63,891 nucleotides of DNA, taken from positions 1 to 63,891 of the forward strand of contig NZ_RHFG01000023.1 in NCBI RefSeq assembly GCF_004745485.1, written 5' to 3'. The notes under the pieces were generated by a model. The model was not told the origin of the DNA, did no database searches, and saw only the letters and a program-made list of their open reading frames with translations. The stretch is from Brevibacterium sp. S22 (GTDB lineage Bacteria; Actinomycetota; Actinomycetes; Actinomycetales; Brevibacteriaceae). Shown one piece after another: positions 35,001-41,886 of this stretch; the first letter of the stretch is position 1; each line of letters begins with the position of its first letter. The translations under genes were made by a program, and so were the position numbers.

Positions 35001-36572
35001 TACCGGAACCGTCCGGGGCTCAGTTCCGAAAGCTTCGTCGCCGATCCGCACGGTGCACCGGGTGAGCGGATGTACCGGACCGGTGATCTCGTCGTCAGGC
35101 ACGATGGTGGTGAGCTCGAGTTCATCGGGCGCGGCGACGATCAGATCCAGCTCCGCGGTTACCGGGTCGAACTCGGGGAGGTCGAGCGCGCCCTGCGCCA
35201 GGCACCGGGGGTCAAGGACGCGCTCGTCCGTCCGTGCGGCACGGATCCTGCCACCCTGCAGCTCATCGGCTATATCGTCGCCGAGTCGGGCGTGAGCACC
35301 GAGACCGCCACCGATCTCGCCGATGAGGCGCGAGACCATGTGCGATCGATCGTTCCCTCGTACATGATGCCCGCGCGCCTCGTCGTCATCGAAGGGATTC
35401 CTCTCACCGCTCATGGCAAGATCGATGAGGCGGCCCTGCCCGACCCGTCGACCGCGGTCGTCGGTTCGCGACTGATGCCCCGCACGCCGCAGGAAGACAC
35501 CGTTGCCGCGATCTTCGCTCGCGTGCTGTCCCTGCCCCACGTCGGCGTCGACGAATCGTTCTTCGAACTCGGAGGGCACTCGTTCCTGGCCCGACCTCTC
35601 ATCGCAGAGGTCAACGAAGGTCTCGAGGCCGACCTGTCGGTCCAGGCCCTGTTCCGCTCGCCGACAGTCGAGCAGCTCGTTCTCGAGGCCGGCCGAGGCG
35701 GCGCCGGCTCTATCGCCGACAGCCTCCACCGCCTGCTCCCGCTGCGTTCGGCGGGCACCAAGCCACCGCTGTTCGCCGTTCATCCGGCTACGGGCATCAG
35801 TTGGGGATTCGCCGCGATGCTCCACGGTCTCGATCCGCAGCGTCCACTCATCGGCCTGCAGATGCCCGGCCTCTCCCCGGACGATCCGGAGGAGATGACG
35901 GCACAGACACTGACCGAACTCGCCGACGACTACATCGCCCACCTGCGAACGGTCCAGCCCGAGGGTCCGTACCACCTGATCGGGTGGTCTCTCGGCGGCA
36001 TCCTCGCCCACCGCCTGGCCACCCGCCTCCAGGAGCGGGGCGAGAGGGTCGCGTTCCTCGGCATTCTCGACGCGTTCCCCACCGGACAGGAACGCAACGC
36101 CGATGTCGGCGAAGGATCCGAGCTGTGGGCGAACTACCTCGGCGCCAATCATCCGGCGATCACGGAGGCAACGGATGGCCTCGACGACGAAAGGGCCATG
36201 GAGATCCTGCGTGAACATGGGGATCCTCTCGGCAATGTCGCACCGGAGACCATTGCGGCGATGACGTCCGGGTTCTTCACCCTGGCCCGGCTGATCCGCG
36301 AGGCCCCGGTGGAGACGTTCGACGGTGAGCTGCTGCTCTTCACCGCGACCCGGGACGTACCGAACAGCACTCCCGGACCCGACTCCTGGCGCCGGTTCGT
36401 CACCGGCGACGTCCACGTCACCGAGGTCGCTTCGCGGCACTCGGACATGCTGGGCGCCGAGGCCCTCGAAGAGATTCTTCCCGTCCTGTCCATCCATATG
36501 GACGAGGCCGCCGAATCACAGACGAGTTCCAATCACTCCTGGAACCAAACCCCGCCAAAGCAACACCACTAG
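26031..36572 (+). CDS. Three-module non-ribosomal peptide synthetase (C-A-T-C-A-T-C-A-T-TE), siderophore-type
   Basis: A 3513-residue synthetase. C1 (about 1-440) is EntF-like, with LTSAQRGIWYAQKI and HHLLVDG (near 139). A1 (455-960) has FTSGSTGRPKG. T1 carries DDDFFELGGHSLL (near 1003). C2 (1060-1490) has HHIAADG. A2 (1535-2030), T2 (near 2060), C3 (2145-2580, HHIATDG), A3 (2610-3130) and T3 (DESFFELGGHSFL, near 3175) follow. The thioesterase (3235-3513) has GWSLGG and a late SRHSDML His. There are no epimerase or methylation domains. All three A domains share FDA(S/A)WDPxLW and ETTPS cores, so they may load the same or similar residues. An EntF-like first C domain usually accepts an aryl acid such as 2,3-dihydroxybenzoate, but no genes for it are here. 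MbtH, exporter and PPTase genes follow. Confidence 0.93.
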   Translation: MTDETSRIDLTSAQRGIWYAQKIEPDNPAFQIGLYVDIRGPLDVEKMREAVATAVTEADSLNVVFGEDEQGPFQQHGSARSHLMVRDLQTEAAEDPKASAHALMQEDLETVHDIDEGHLLRSQLFHLGPDHWIFYQRAHHLLVDGYSAVLVLRRESQVYRELAEQRTGPSDSPFGNLDDLIAEEGDYRSSPRFTTDAEFWRQMRSESETATGLAKRPASPARRLVTCNADIPQELSSCLAGSRSAPTLILSAAAAYLHRMTGRESVSVGLPVTARRSALAKSVPSMMSKVLPVQLRTAPEMTTADLLADTGATLRETLIHQRFQYQELGTDNDYIGPSVNIFPHVDDIDFGMSTASLHLLSTGPVDDLSIIIHGIGADPHSDGDSGPAIVRFEANAELYDHHSLAEHQRRFLSVLCQFAANDDQHLSGLSLLDSDESEVLIAKGKGPDLQLPHHTVVEEFSVHAHKSPLATAVVAEDGHISFGELDRRSTRLAAYLRDYGAKPGARIAARLGRSTALPIAVLGILKTGAAYVPLDPDYPAGRIEAMIADAAPVLVINSSTVSGPAGETSVITDRPVIDIGAEPQAAAPADESPQTESVQNGSTPSPDDLAYVIFTSGSTGRPKGIGVEHQSLLNLFHSHKEAIFDPAVQRLGRGLRVAHTAGISFDASWDPLLWLFAGHELHIVDTITRRDPEALTDYFSTHSIDSIETTPSFVKALLAHGTFSGTEHPSVVALGGEAVERGLWDQLATLPEVDSYNLYGPAETTVDTLTAPIVSGSSPDLGSSVANTRHYVLDSRLNPVPSQARGELYIAGTNLARGYVGRPATTSERFIADPFADDGSRMYRTGDIVRRPLAGGIEFLGRADEQIKLRGYRVELSEVELALQAESGIRSAAVILGQNQAGYSQLLGYITADEQIDTAEVRRDMKTRVPDYMVPSFITQIERIPLTVNGKLDRAALPEPESTRSESAVPRTLQEQAVAEAFAQSLGVDTIGIDDDFFELGGHSLLATQLVSSLRKRFAAPPALSEIFHHPTVRELSAGLDLGDSAHEPVAELVAANRPATIPLSYAQSRLWFLNQVDPTSAAYNIPLTLRIRGDLDSNALREGINDVVSRHESLRTVFPWTEGQPEQVILPAADAQIALPIVEVGEKLVDHTVNSEATRGFDVSTQLPIRALLVRLGARDHLLLLTLHHIAADGWSLRPLADDLSTAYRARTHGVAPALAELPVQYADYALWQRRALGSEDVPDSEIACQLAYWKDALSEAPVELRLPVDRPRSAQSTGHVSRRIPVEIDAATHAGLRRLSGERNASLFMVLQAAFAVLLSKLGAGNDIPIGTPVAGRTETKLDDLIGFFVNTLVLRTDTSGNPNLVDVVDRVRAFNLSAYANQDAPFDRVVDEVGPPRSDQLHPLFQVMLTLQNTAPADLDMGDLDIEPAPGPQVTDAKFDLLLDLAERETHGGAHAPSQAAGITGSLEFDSALFDESTAEAIAARFVRVIDQFAADPDTPISELEVLRPDELATIRAQGQGRDLVAPESTILDALDSTMRRHPDRRALIAEDGELTFADLGARIHHFAQVLTARGVTAGDSVAIALPRSADAIAAPLAVLSIGAVAVPIDLSYPGDRIRLILDASSPEAVITDEAALPVRPGTAIATAELHAAEAGRREVGRPAPSDRAYEMYTSGSTGTPKGVAVPHSALMNLLAHHRETIFAEAGLGSGPVQAAHTAGLGFDAAWDPVLWLVAGASLHIVGDEVRRDAEALVRFCREHRIRVLETTPSFVRQLIISGLLNDETNGDRVPLSLALGGEAVPEDLWRELAAHPGVRAHNFYGPTEFTIDSVIAEVEGDRPTIGHPIGNVRTMVLDQHLREVPHGVIGDLYLAGAGIASGYVDRPKETATRFVADPLEPGARMYRTGDLVCRNPDGSLDFVSRDDDQIKLRGYRVELGDVENALASGDGVAQAAAIVENLTEPESARLIGYFTGNVDEVALREHLAAQLPAPMVPHVLVGLDSIPLTSHGKLDRSLLPAPTTSSTKDSRTPRTADERTMCRQFSSVLGTEEIGLDDDFFELGGHSLLAVSLIGRIRAAFDTELPLRAIFDSPTPAALLHRLGPHSSTAPTPDDDAAITAAPADGAPHTSLTAWSRSGQHARPQLIPLSFGQARLHFLNQLDTDASDYTVSVAVRCTGDLDPETLGQALSHVIARHEILRTVYPSVDGSPVQQILPPDAGDGLVERRTTASGTETAEQMRAEAAIGFDLSRDLPIRASLFAEGDEWVLHLVMHHIATDGASLRPLTQDLSTAYAALRGSAHPMQRTLDVQYADFALWQRHVLEDEQRPGADSPLLDRKIQTWHERLEGIPTDIRLPADRPRPTTARQSGRHHHFSLDARTSARLAAVAAENGASLFMALHSVLAGYLSRLGAGEDIVIGSPSAGRSDPALEDMVGLFVNTIPIRTDTSAGPGLRALLARTRTAVIDAVELDDVPFERLVESVNPPRELGRHPLFQVMLSVEEAAAPSLELPGVATSIEPEVETGDAKFDLSFTFRRGEADAGLAVVLDFNSSMFDAETIAGLCRRFSRFVDEAVQDPERPLHDIALLDPVETQTAIDSLTGSTPADTPPPVLDVFAATAARMPDAVAVRSDQTSLSYRELDAASTRLAHELIDQGAGAGETVSVQLSRDIGVIVATLAVLKAGAVFNPIDPDYPSGRTTAILSDAEPLIVITQQGGTAELTPLLTDAGITPSIIEVTPNGSSTDPSSARSPAAAAGSARTATTAILPVPHRDSAAYVTFTSGSTGRPKGVAVGHRALASLLASHRTRLLPTPSSGADRIPVAHTTGIGFDAAWDPLLWMIVGHPLHIASEAVQRDPQQLAADLRRLDIGFWETTPSYLRLLSTEPEFGRMLAEAAEQDSPIILALGGEAIDADLWQWLRDHPGIIAYNLYGPTETTVDAFAAPLAASSTPVLGSPLEHMVGYVLDERLNHVPSGTVGELYLAGEQLAHGYRNRPGLSSESFVADPHGAPGERMYRTGDLVVRHDGGELEFIGRGDDQIQLRGYRVELGEVERALRQAPGVKDALVRPCGTDPATLQLIGYIVAESGVSTETATDLADEARDHVRSIVPSYMMPARLVVIEGIPLTAHGKIDEAALPDPSTAVVGSRLMPRTPQEDTVAAIFARVLSLPHVGVDESFFELGGHSFLARPLIAEVNEGLEADLSVQALFRSPTVEQLVLEAGRGGAGSIADSLHRLLPLRSAGTKPPLFAVHPATGISWGFAAMLHGLDPQRPLIGLQMPGLSPDDPEEMTAQTLTELADDYIAHLRTVQPEGPYHLIGWSLGGILAHRLATRLQERGERVAFLGILDAFPTGQERNADVGEGSELWANYLGANHPAITEATDGLDDERAMEILREHGDPLGNVAPETIAAMTSGFFTLARLIREAPVETFDGELLLFTATRDVPNSTPGPDSWRRFVTGDVHVTEVASRHSDMLGAEALEEILPVLSIHMDEAAESQTSSNHSWNQTPPKQHH

Positions 36573-36585
36573 GAGCTGAAAACCA

Positions 36586-36792
36586 GTGAACAACCCCTTC
36601 GACGACACAACCGGTACCTTCCGCGTGTTGGTCAACGATCTCCAACAGCACTCGCTGTGGCCGTCGTTCGCCGATGTGCCCGCGGGATGGGTCCTCGTGT
36701 TCGGACCGGCCAGCCGCGACGACTGCCTCGAATTCGTCGAGGAGAACTGGACGGACATCACTCCGCGCCGGCTCGCCGAGATCGCCTCATAG
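36586..36792 (+). CDS. MbtH-family protein
   Basis: A 68-residue MbtH-like protein, a small partner that binds and activates NRPS adenylation domains. The family core is visible: NNPFDD at the start, then HSLWPSFADVPAGWVLVFG and a late NWTDITPRRLAE. The GTG start at 36586 follows AGGAG by 10 bases, 13 bases after the NRPS stop. Its stop codon shares a base with the GTG start of the ABC transporter gene, so the genes are co-translated. Confidence 0.95.
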   Translation: MNNPFDDTTGTFRVLVNDLQQHSLWPSFADVPAGWVLVFGPASRDDCLEFVEENWTDITPRRLAEIAS

Positions 36793-37775
36793 TGATTCGG
36801 CTGGAGAACCTGAGGAAGAACTACGGAGCCTTTCGTGCTCTTGACGGCATCAGTCTGGACATCGAGGAGGGACAGATCTTCGGTCTCCTCGGCCCCAATG
36901 GGGCCGGGAAGACAACGACCGTGAAGGTCCTGTCCACACTGATTCGCCCCGACTCCGGCACCGCCCTCGTCGCAGGGCACTCGGTGCTCACCGATCCCAC
37001 GGCCGTCCGCCGCAGCATCGGTCTCTCCGGCCAGTACGCTGCCGTCGACGAGAAGCTCACCGGGTACGAGAACCTCGTCATGGTCGCCCGCCTCTACGGG
37101 ATGACTCGCAGAGAATCGGTGGCCCGTGCTCGCGAACTGCTGGCCGAATTCGGTCTCAGCGACGTCGCGGGCAAACGCGCTGGCGCCTATTCGGGAGGCA
37201 TGCGGCGACGACTCGACCTGGCCTCGGCCCTGGTCGTGCGTCCCCCGGTGGTCATCCTCGATGAGCCGACCACCGGGCTCGATCCGCGCGCTCGGCTCGA
37301 CACCTGGGAGGTCATCACCACCCTGGTCAGAGCCGGCACCACCGTGCTGCTGACGACCCAGTACCTGGAAGAGGCCGACCAACTGGCAGATCGCATCGCC
37401 GTCATCGATTCCGGACAGGTCATCGCCGAGGGAACCTCCACAGATCTCAAGGGCAGGCTCGGTGCTGAACGCATCACACTGACGCTGACCCACCGCGACT
37501 CCCTCGAAGGGACCCTGCGGATCCTCGACCGCATCATCGGCGAGCCCGCCCGTCCGCAGGCGGACTCCTCGGGACTGCGCATCACCGCGTCCGCACCGCT
37601 GGGACAGAGGGACCTGCTGCAGGTGCTTGCCGACCTGGATGAGGAGGGACATTCCGTCACCGAGGCGGCCCTGTGCCGTCCGACGCTTGATGACGTGTTC
37701 CTCGACCTCACCGGCCAGCCCGCCTCGGCGAGGCCCTCACAGACACCAGCCGACACCGCCGAGGTGGGAGTATGA
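36792..37775 (+). CDS. DrrA-type ABC exporter ATP-binding protein
   Basis: A 327-residue ABC ATPase. Walker A is GPNGAGKTTT, the signature is YSGGMRRRLDLASAL and Walker B is VVILDEPTTGLDPR. The region after Walker A, LSGQYAAVDEKLTGYENL, is typical of the daunorubicin-resistance DrrA group, which exports secondary metabolites. The GTG at 36792 shares its first base with the mbtH-like stop codon. With the next gene it probably exports the NRPS product. Confidence 0.92.
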   Translation: MIRLENLRKNYGAFRALDGISLDIEEGQIFGLLGPNGAGKTTTVKVLSTLIRPDSGTALVAGHSVLTDPTAVRRSIGLSGQYAAVDEKLTGYENLVMVARLYGMTRRESVARARELLAEFGLSDVAGKRAGAYSGGMRRRLDLASALVVRPPVVILDEPTTGLDPRARLDTWEVITTLVRAGTTVLLTTQYLEEADQLADRIAVIDSGQVIAEGTSTDLKGRLGAERITLTLTHRDSLEGTLRILDRIIGEPARPQADSSGLRITASAPLGQRDLLQVLADLDEEGHSVTEAALCRPTLDDVFLDLTGQPASARPSQTPADTAEVGV

Positions 37776-38572
37776 GCACCCTCGTCTCGGCCGCCCGCGA
37801 CAGCTCCGTCATCGCCTGGCGCAATCTGCTCACCGTCCGCCGGACTCCGGGTGCCCTGGTCACGGGGGTTGTCCAGCCGGTGATCTTCGTCTTCCTTCTC
37901 GCGTTCGTCTTCGGCGGCAGCCTCGGCGGTGGCCCGTACCGGGAATTCCTCATCGGTGGGATTCTGGCTCAGACGCTGACCTTCAATTCCTCCTTCACCG
38001 CCGTCTACCTCGCCAAGGACCTGCAGCTCGGTCTCATCGACCGGTTCCGTTCGCTGCCGATGTCACGGGTCGCCGTGATTCTGGGCAGAACATCCTCGGA
38101 CCTGGTCACCAGCCTGATCTCCGTGGCGGTGACGATGATCTGCGGTCTGCTCATCGGGTGGCGCATCACCGAGGGATTCGGTTCGGCGCTGCTCGGCATC
38201 ACGCTCCTGCTCCTCTTCAGCTTCGCCATGTCGTGGATCGGTGCGGTCATCGCGCTGACGGCCAGGAGCGTCGAGGTGGCGCAGAGCCTCGGGCTCATCT
38301 GGCTCTTCCCCGTCACCTTCATCTCCGGGGCCTTCGTCTCGATCGACACCCTTCCAGGCCCGCTGCAGGCGATCGCCGCATGGAATCCGATCACCGCCGT
38401 CGCCACCAGCGTCCGAGAGCTCTTCGGCAACGCACCGCCGGCAGGATTCATCACCAGCACAGGGTGGGCGGCCGACAACGCCGTCATCTATGCGATCCTC
38501 AGCTGCATTGCGGTCATCGCCGTCTTCTCCCCCATCGCCGTGTCGCAGTACCGTCGGATCAGTCGGAGATGA
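37772..38572 (+). CDS. DrrB-type ABC exporter permease
   Basis: A 266-residue ABC-2 type permease with six predicted membrane segments. RRTPGALVTGVVQPVIFVFLLAFVFGG near the start and a FPVTFISGAFVSIDTLPGPLQAIAAWNP stretch near the end match the DrrB/ABC2 group. The ATG overlaps the ATPase stop (ATGA) and the stop overlaps the next start in the same way. Export of the NRPS product is inferred from context. Confidence 0.92.
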   Translation: MSTLVSAARDSSVIAWRNLLTVRRTPGALVTGVVQPVIFVFLLAFVFGGSLGGGPYREFLIGGILAQTLTFNSSFTAVYLAKDLQLGLIDRFRSLPMSRVAVILGRTSSDLVTSLISVAVTMICGLLIGWRITEGFGSALLGITLLLLFSFAMSWIGAVIALTARSVEVAQSLGLIWLFPVTFISGAFVSIDTLPGPLQAIAAWNPITAVATSVRELFGNAPPAGFITSTGWAADNAVIYAILSCIAVIAVFSPIAVSQYRRISRR

Positions 38573-39435
38573 CGAGCACCGCGATCGAATATCTCATCAG
38601 CGACATCGCAGCGATCGACCGAGTGCTGACCGAACACCCCTGGCTCGATACGCTGCTGTCAGCGGACGAAGCTGCTCGAGCAGACCGTTTTCGCAGGCGC
38701 ACGGATCGGGATGCGTACCGAGGAGCGCATCTGCTCTTTCGGCTCATGGCTGCCCGCCGCCTCGGCATCGATCTCAAAGAGGCCGGCGACTTGGCGCTGA
38801 CACGCCGCTGTCGCACGTGCGGCGGTCCCCATGGGAAACCAGAAGTACCCGGGGCCGAACTGAGTCTGTCGCGCTCGAACGACACGGTCGTGATCGCCTC
38901 GGCGCCTGCGTCCTCACCGATAGGAGTCGACATCGAGCAGGTTCCGAGCGATGTCTTCTCAGGCTTCGACGACTATGTCATCAACCCCTCGGAATCACTG
39001 CCCGATGGCGAGGATCCCGTTCGTCAGCGCATCGACCTCTGGGTGGGCAAAGAAGCCGCGGTGAAGACCACCGGACACGGTCTGTCTGTGCCGCCCGGCG
39101 ATCTCACCCTCAAACAGGTCAAACGAGCGCCATCACGGTCCAACTCGGACCGGCAATGGACGGCTTCGATCAGCGCTCCCGAAGTCTGCGAACTCGACGC
39201 ACTCAACATCTCTTCTCTGCCGAGCCCACGGGGATATGCCGCCGCATTGTGCTGCGCTCAGAGACCGCCGATCGAAGCTGTGAGCTTGCTCGATATTGTT
39301 GAGGTTCTGCCGAGGCTCGGCCGCTCGAAACAGACGAGCACCGGGTCAATCGGCCAGAGCAGAACCCACGTCGTAACGGAGGATCGCCGCGATGCCGTCC
39401 GGCATCGGATCATGGCTGAGTCCGATGTCTGCTGA
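38569..39435 (+). CDS. 4'-phosphopantetheinyl transferase (Sfp/EntD type)
   Basis: A 288-residue Sfp-like enzyme that loads phosphopantetheine on the carrier domains of the NRPS. The magnesium and CoA motifs are visible: GVDIEQV (Asp121, Glu123) and WVGKEAAVKTTGHGL (158-172). A Cys-rich CRTCGGPHGKP before it is common in actinobacterial members. The ATG overlaps the permease stop (ATGA). The last 30 codons overlap, on the opposite strand, the end of the next gene, and look like a non-conserved extension. Confidence 0.92.
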   Translation: MTSTAIEYLISDIAAIDRVLTEHPWLDTLLSADEAARADRFRRRTDRDAYRGAHLLFRLMAARRLGIDLKEAGDLALTRRCRTCGGPHGKPEVPGAELSLSRSNDTVVIASAPASSPIGVDIEQVPSDVFSGFDDYVINPSESLPDGEDPVRQRIDLWVGKEAAVKTTGHGLSVPPGDLTLKQVKRAPSRSNSDRQWTASISAPEVCELDALNISSLPSPRGYAAALCCAQRPPIEAVSLLDIVEVLPRLGRSKQTSTGSIGQSRTHVVTEDRRDAVRHRIMAESDVC

Positions 39436-40386
39436 GGACAGGACGGCCTGGGCCACGATGGCGGCCTCCCCTTCCGATGCCTCGGCGTCATCAAGCAGCA
39501 GGGTTGCCACAGCTCCGCGCCCGACAGCCTTCTCGACCTCGGCGCGGCCTTCGACCGCACGGTCATGTGCCTTGCTCTCGGCCAGCCGCTCCGAGTTCGC
39601 GGCCTCGCGCTCCTGGGCAAGGCTGGTGACGAGCGTTCGCACCGCCACATCGATCGCCTCTTCAGCGCCCTCATCATCGTCGCCGCCTTCCGAGATCTCG
39701 TGAAGCAGCTCTTCGGCCTTCACAGACAGCTCGGCCTTGACCGCCGTTCTGCCCTGGACCTCTCCGGCCAATACGACCGCATCTGGTGCGTGATCCGTGA
39801 TGAGTCGATCGACGAAGTCAGCGACACTGCGCGCATGGTCTTTGATGATCTCGTCGACACGGCGCCGGATCTGGTTGTGCGAGTACGCGCCTCGCCGCGG
39901 CTTGTTGATGTCTTCGTCGTTGTCGCCGGTCACGTGGACCCCGTCAAACTCACTTCGTTCACGATCCGGGGTCACACTCAGCTCGCGGACGGTTGCGCCG
40001 TCCTGGCCTGCGATGACGAGGACCACATCGAACTGTCTGCATTCCTGGCGGAGGTAAGCACCGAGTTCTGGCACGTCTCCGTAATGGGCGTCATCCCCAT
40101 CTCCCAGAGCGGCGTCCCAATGCGCATCGAGTTGGACACCGTGCAAGTTCACCACGATGGTTCGGCCATCCGTGTGGACCTCGGTCGGTTCGTCGACGAG
40201 GACGATGGCATCGATGGATTCGAGGAGGGACTCATCCGCCCCGGCCGAGGACAGTCGTTCCCTCAGGTCCGACCAGCGCAGACGCAGCTGCGTGTCGGCA
40301 TCGGCCGAAGGGGACCGCCCTTCGAAGTAGACCGTGGCGTAGGGTCCGCCCTGCTCGTAGAACTTGCGTAGCTGACTGGTGTTCAT
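39346..40386 (-). CDS. baeRF/Rv2629-like protein (bacterial eRF1-like fold family)
   Basis: A 346-residue cytoplasmic protein resembling M. tuberculosis Rv2629 and the baeRF family, which share the archaeo-eukaryotic release factor 1 fold. Features are an N-terminal FYEQGGPYATVYFEGRSP, a mid-region GDNDEDINKPRRGAYSHNQIRRRVDEIIKDHA and a C-terminal VGRGAVATLLLDDAEASEGEAAI. Roles in ribosome rescue or hibernation are proposed for the family but not settled. AGGAGG precedes the ATG. It converges with and overlaps the PPTase gene by 90 bases. Confidence 0.75.
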   Translation of the reverse strand: MNTSQLRKFYEQGGPYATVYFEGRSPSADADTQLRLRWSDLRERLSSAGADESLLESIDAIVLVDEPTEVHTDGRTIVVNLHGVQLDAHWDAALGDGDDAHYGDVPELGAYLRQECRQFDVVLVIAGQDGATVRELSVTPDRERSEFDGVHVTGDNDEDINKPRRGAYSHNQIRRRVDEIIKDHARSVADFVDRLITDHAPDAVVLAGEVQGRTAVKAELSVKAEELLHEISEGGDDDEGAEEAIDVAVRTLVTSLAQEREAANSERLAESKAHDRAVEGRAEVEKAVGRGAVATLLLDDAEASEGEAAIVAQAVLSSADIGLSHDPMPDGIAAILRYDVGSALAD

Positions 40387-40442
40387 CGCTTGTTCCTCCT
40401 CGGCTTCCGCGATTCAGGCGACGGGACCGACAGGAGCCCCGC

Positions 40443-40457
40443 AACGCTTGGAGCGTT
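40443..40457. promoter_or_regulatory. Inverted repeat upstream of the baeRF-like gene
   Basis: AACGCT-TGG-AGCGTT lies 57 bases upstream of the baeRF-like start, directly followed by TGACGTCA, which is itself palindromic. It could be an operator or a leader hairpin. Nothing else is evident in the 220-base gap 40387-40606. Confidence 0.35.
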
Positions 40458-40606
40458 GACGTCAGCCTGTCATCACCGGGCGGCCCCTGTAAACAACCCC
40501 GACGAATCTGACAGTGCTTCGGTCGACACAGCTGGGGGTACTGCTCAGCGAGGGGACCCGCGTAGACTGATCACCCGCCCGCGCTCTCCAGCGAAAGGTG
40601 ACGAGA

Positions 40607-40831
40607 ATGTCGACCGAAGACAACACCGATGGCACCACTGCAGACAGCATGCGCAAGGCTGCGGAGAATCTCGACCACGAGGCCGGGGGCGCGCCATCAG
40701 CCGAGTACCTCAAAAAGGTCGATCCCGACGAATTCGGTCGCTCCGACGAGACCGCTGAGGATGAGAACGATGACGATGAAGACACCGACGATGAGGATGT
40801 CCCACCCGCTGCGCCGTCGACTGATCGCTGA
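40607..40831 (+). CDS. Small highly acidic protein of unknown function (74 aa)
   Basis: I do not recognise this 74-residue product. About a third of it is Asp or Glu, concentrated in a DENDDDEDTDDED run near the end. There is no membrane segment or signal peptide, and the protein is likely disordered. AAAGGTGA lies 5-8 bases before the ATG. It stands alone between the baeRF-like gene, which diverges from it, and the iron-binding lipoprotein gene, which converges with it. Confidence 0.55.
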   Translation: MSTEDNTDGTTADSMRKAAENLDHEAGGAPSAEYLKKVDPDEFGRSDETAEDENDDDEDTDDEDVPPAAPSTDR

Positions 40832-40843
40832 CCGCTTTCCTCA

Positions 40844-41845
40844 TCACTGCGTCGCGGGGAACATGTCCTCAACGATGTCGAGCAGAGCCATCGCCTCGTC
40901 GTAGTCGCCGCGCATCGACCAGTACGGGAGGTCGTGGACCTGACCGGACTCGAAGGCAGGGACTCGATCGTACGGCGCTTCGTCCTTGAGGTCGTCGACG
41001 CCGATGCTCGCATTGTTGAAGCCGACCACAAAGACCGTCTCCGAGTTCAGAATGTCAGGCAGAACCTCGAGCGAGGGCCCGAACATGTCTCCACCGGCAG
41101 TGTAGGGTTCGATGTCGTTCTCTTCGAACAGCGGAGCAGTCGTGAAACCGAGCGGTTCCAGCTCCGCCGACAGACTCTCGCCCTCGATGAGGATGTAGGG
41201 CGTGTCCTTGCTGTCGAGCGTGAGGATGGAGATCTCACCCTCGGGGATCGAGATGTTGTCCTTCACCTCGGCGACGCGATCCTCATAGACGGATACGAAC
41301 TTCTCATAGTCCGCCTGTCTGCCCAGCACGTCGGAGGCGATGAATGAGAACTGGTCCTGCCATGTCTGCTTATCCCCGGACACGAGCACCGTGGGCGCCA
41401 CCTCCTGCAATCTGTCGTAGGAATCGGTCGCATGCTTGAGCGGGAACCCGATCCCTCCGGCGATGATGAGGTCAGGATCGGCCGCGATGATGGCCTCGAG
41501 GTCGAATCCATCGTTGCTCCACGGGAGGAATTCGGTTCCCTGCGCCTCAGCCTCCTCAGACCAGAACTGTGAGAACTCCCCATCGGTTTCCGTCACCTCG
41601 GGGGTGGTGGCGACGACCGGCACATCGGGATCGAAGAGGTAGCCTGCCAGGGCGTAGTTGAGCACGACCACCCGCTGCGGATCGGCAGGAACCTCAACCT
41701 CTCCCTGCTCGGTTGTGACAACACGCGTCTCGGATCCGCTCGCCGAGGAGCTGTCGTCAGCAGCGCTCGTGGGGTCCGCACAGGCACTGATGAGCAGAAG
41801 ACCTGCACCCACAAAGAGCGCGCTGATGCGACGGAGCAAGGACAT
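40844..41845 (-). CDS. Iron-siderophore ABC transporter substrate-binding lipoprotein
   Basis: A 333-residue FepB/FecB-like periplasmic-binding lipoprotein. The lipobox LLISAC sets the lipidated Cys near residue 21. Then follow VPADPQRVVVLNYALAGYL and DLEAIIAADPDLIIAGG, characteristic of helical-backbone ferric-siderophore binding proteins. It is divergent from an AraC regulator across a DtxR-like box, so iron repression is likely. No cognate permease or ATPase genes are in the window, so its importer must be encoded elsewhere. It may recapture the product of the NRPS locus. Confidence 0.9.
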   Translation of the reverse strand: MSLLRRISALFVGAGLLLISACADPTSAADDSSSASGSETRVVTTEQGEVEVPADPQRVVVLNYALAGYLFDPDVPVVATTPEVTETDGEFSQFWSEEAEAQGTEFLPWSNDGFDLEAIIAADPDLIIAGGIGFPLKHATDSYDRLQEVAPTVLVSGDKQTWQDQFSFIASDVLGRQADYEKFVSVYEDRVAEVKDNISIPEGEISILTLDSKDTPYILIEGESLSAELEPLGFTTAPLFEENDIEPYTAGGDMFGPSLEVLPDILNSETVFVVGFNNASIGVDDLKDEAPYDRVPAFESGQVHDLPYWSMRGDYDEAMALLDIVEDMFPATQ

Positions 41846-41886
41846 TGGCTACCTCTGTCAGGTGAGTAGGACTAGAATCAGACAAC

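Noticed and set aside
34893..36497. 534-residue minus-strand open frame
   Set aside because: Same reason: antisense to the third NRPS module and thioesterase, no domain recognisable.
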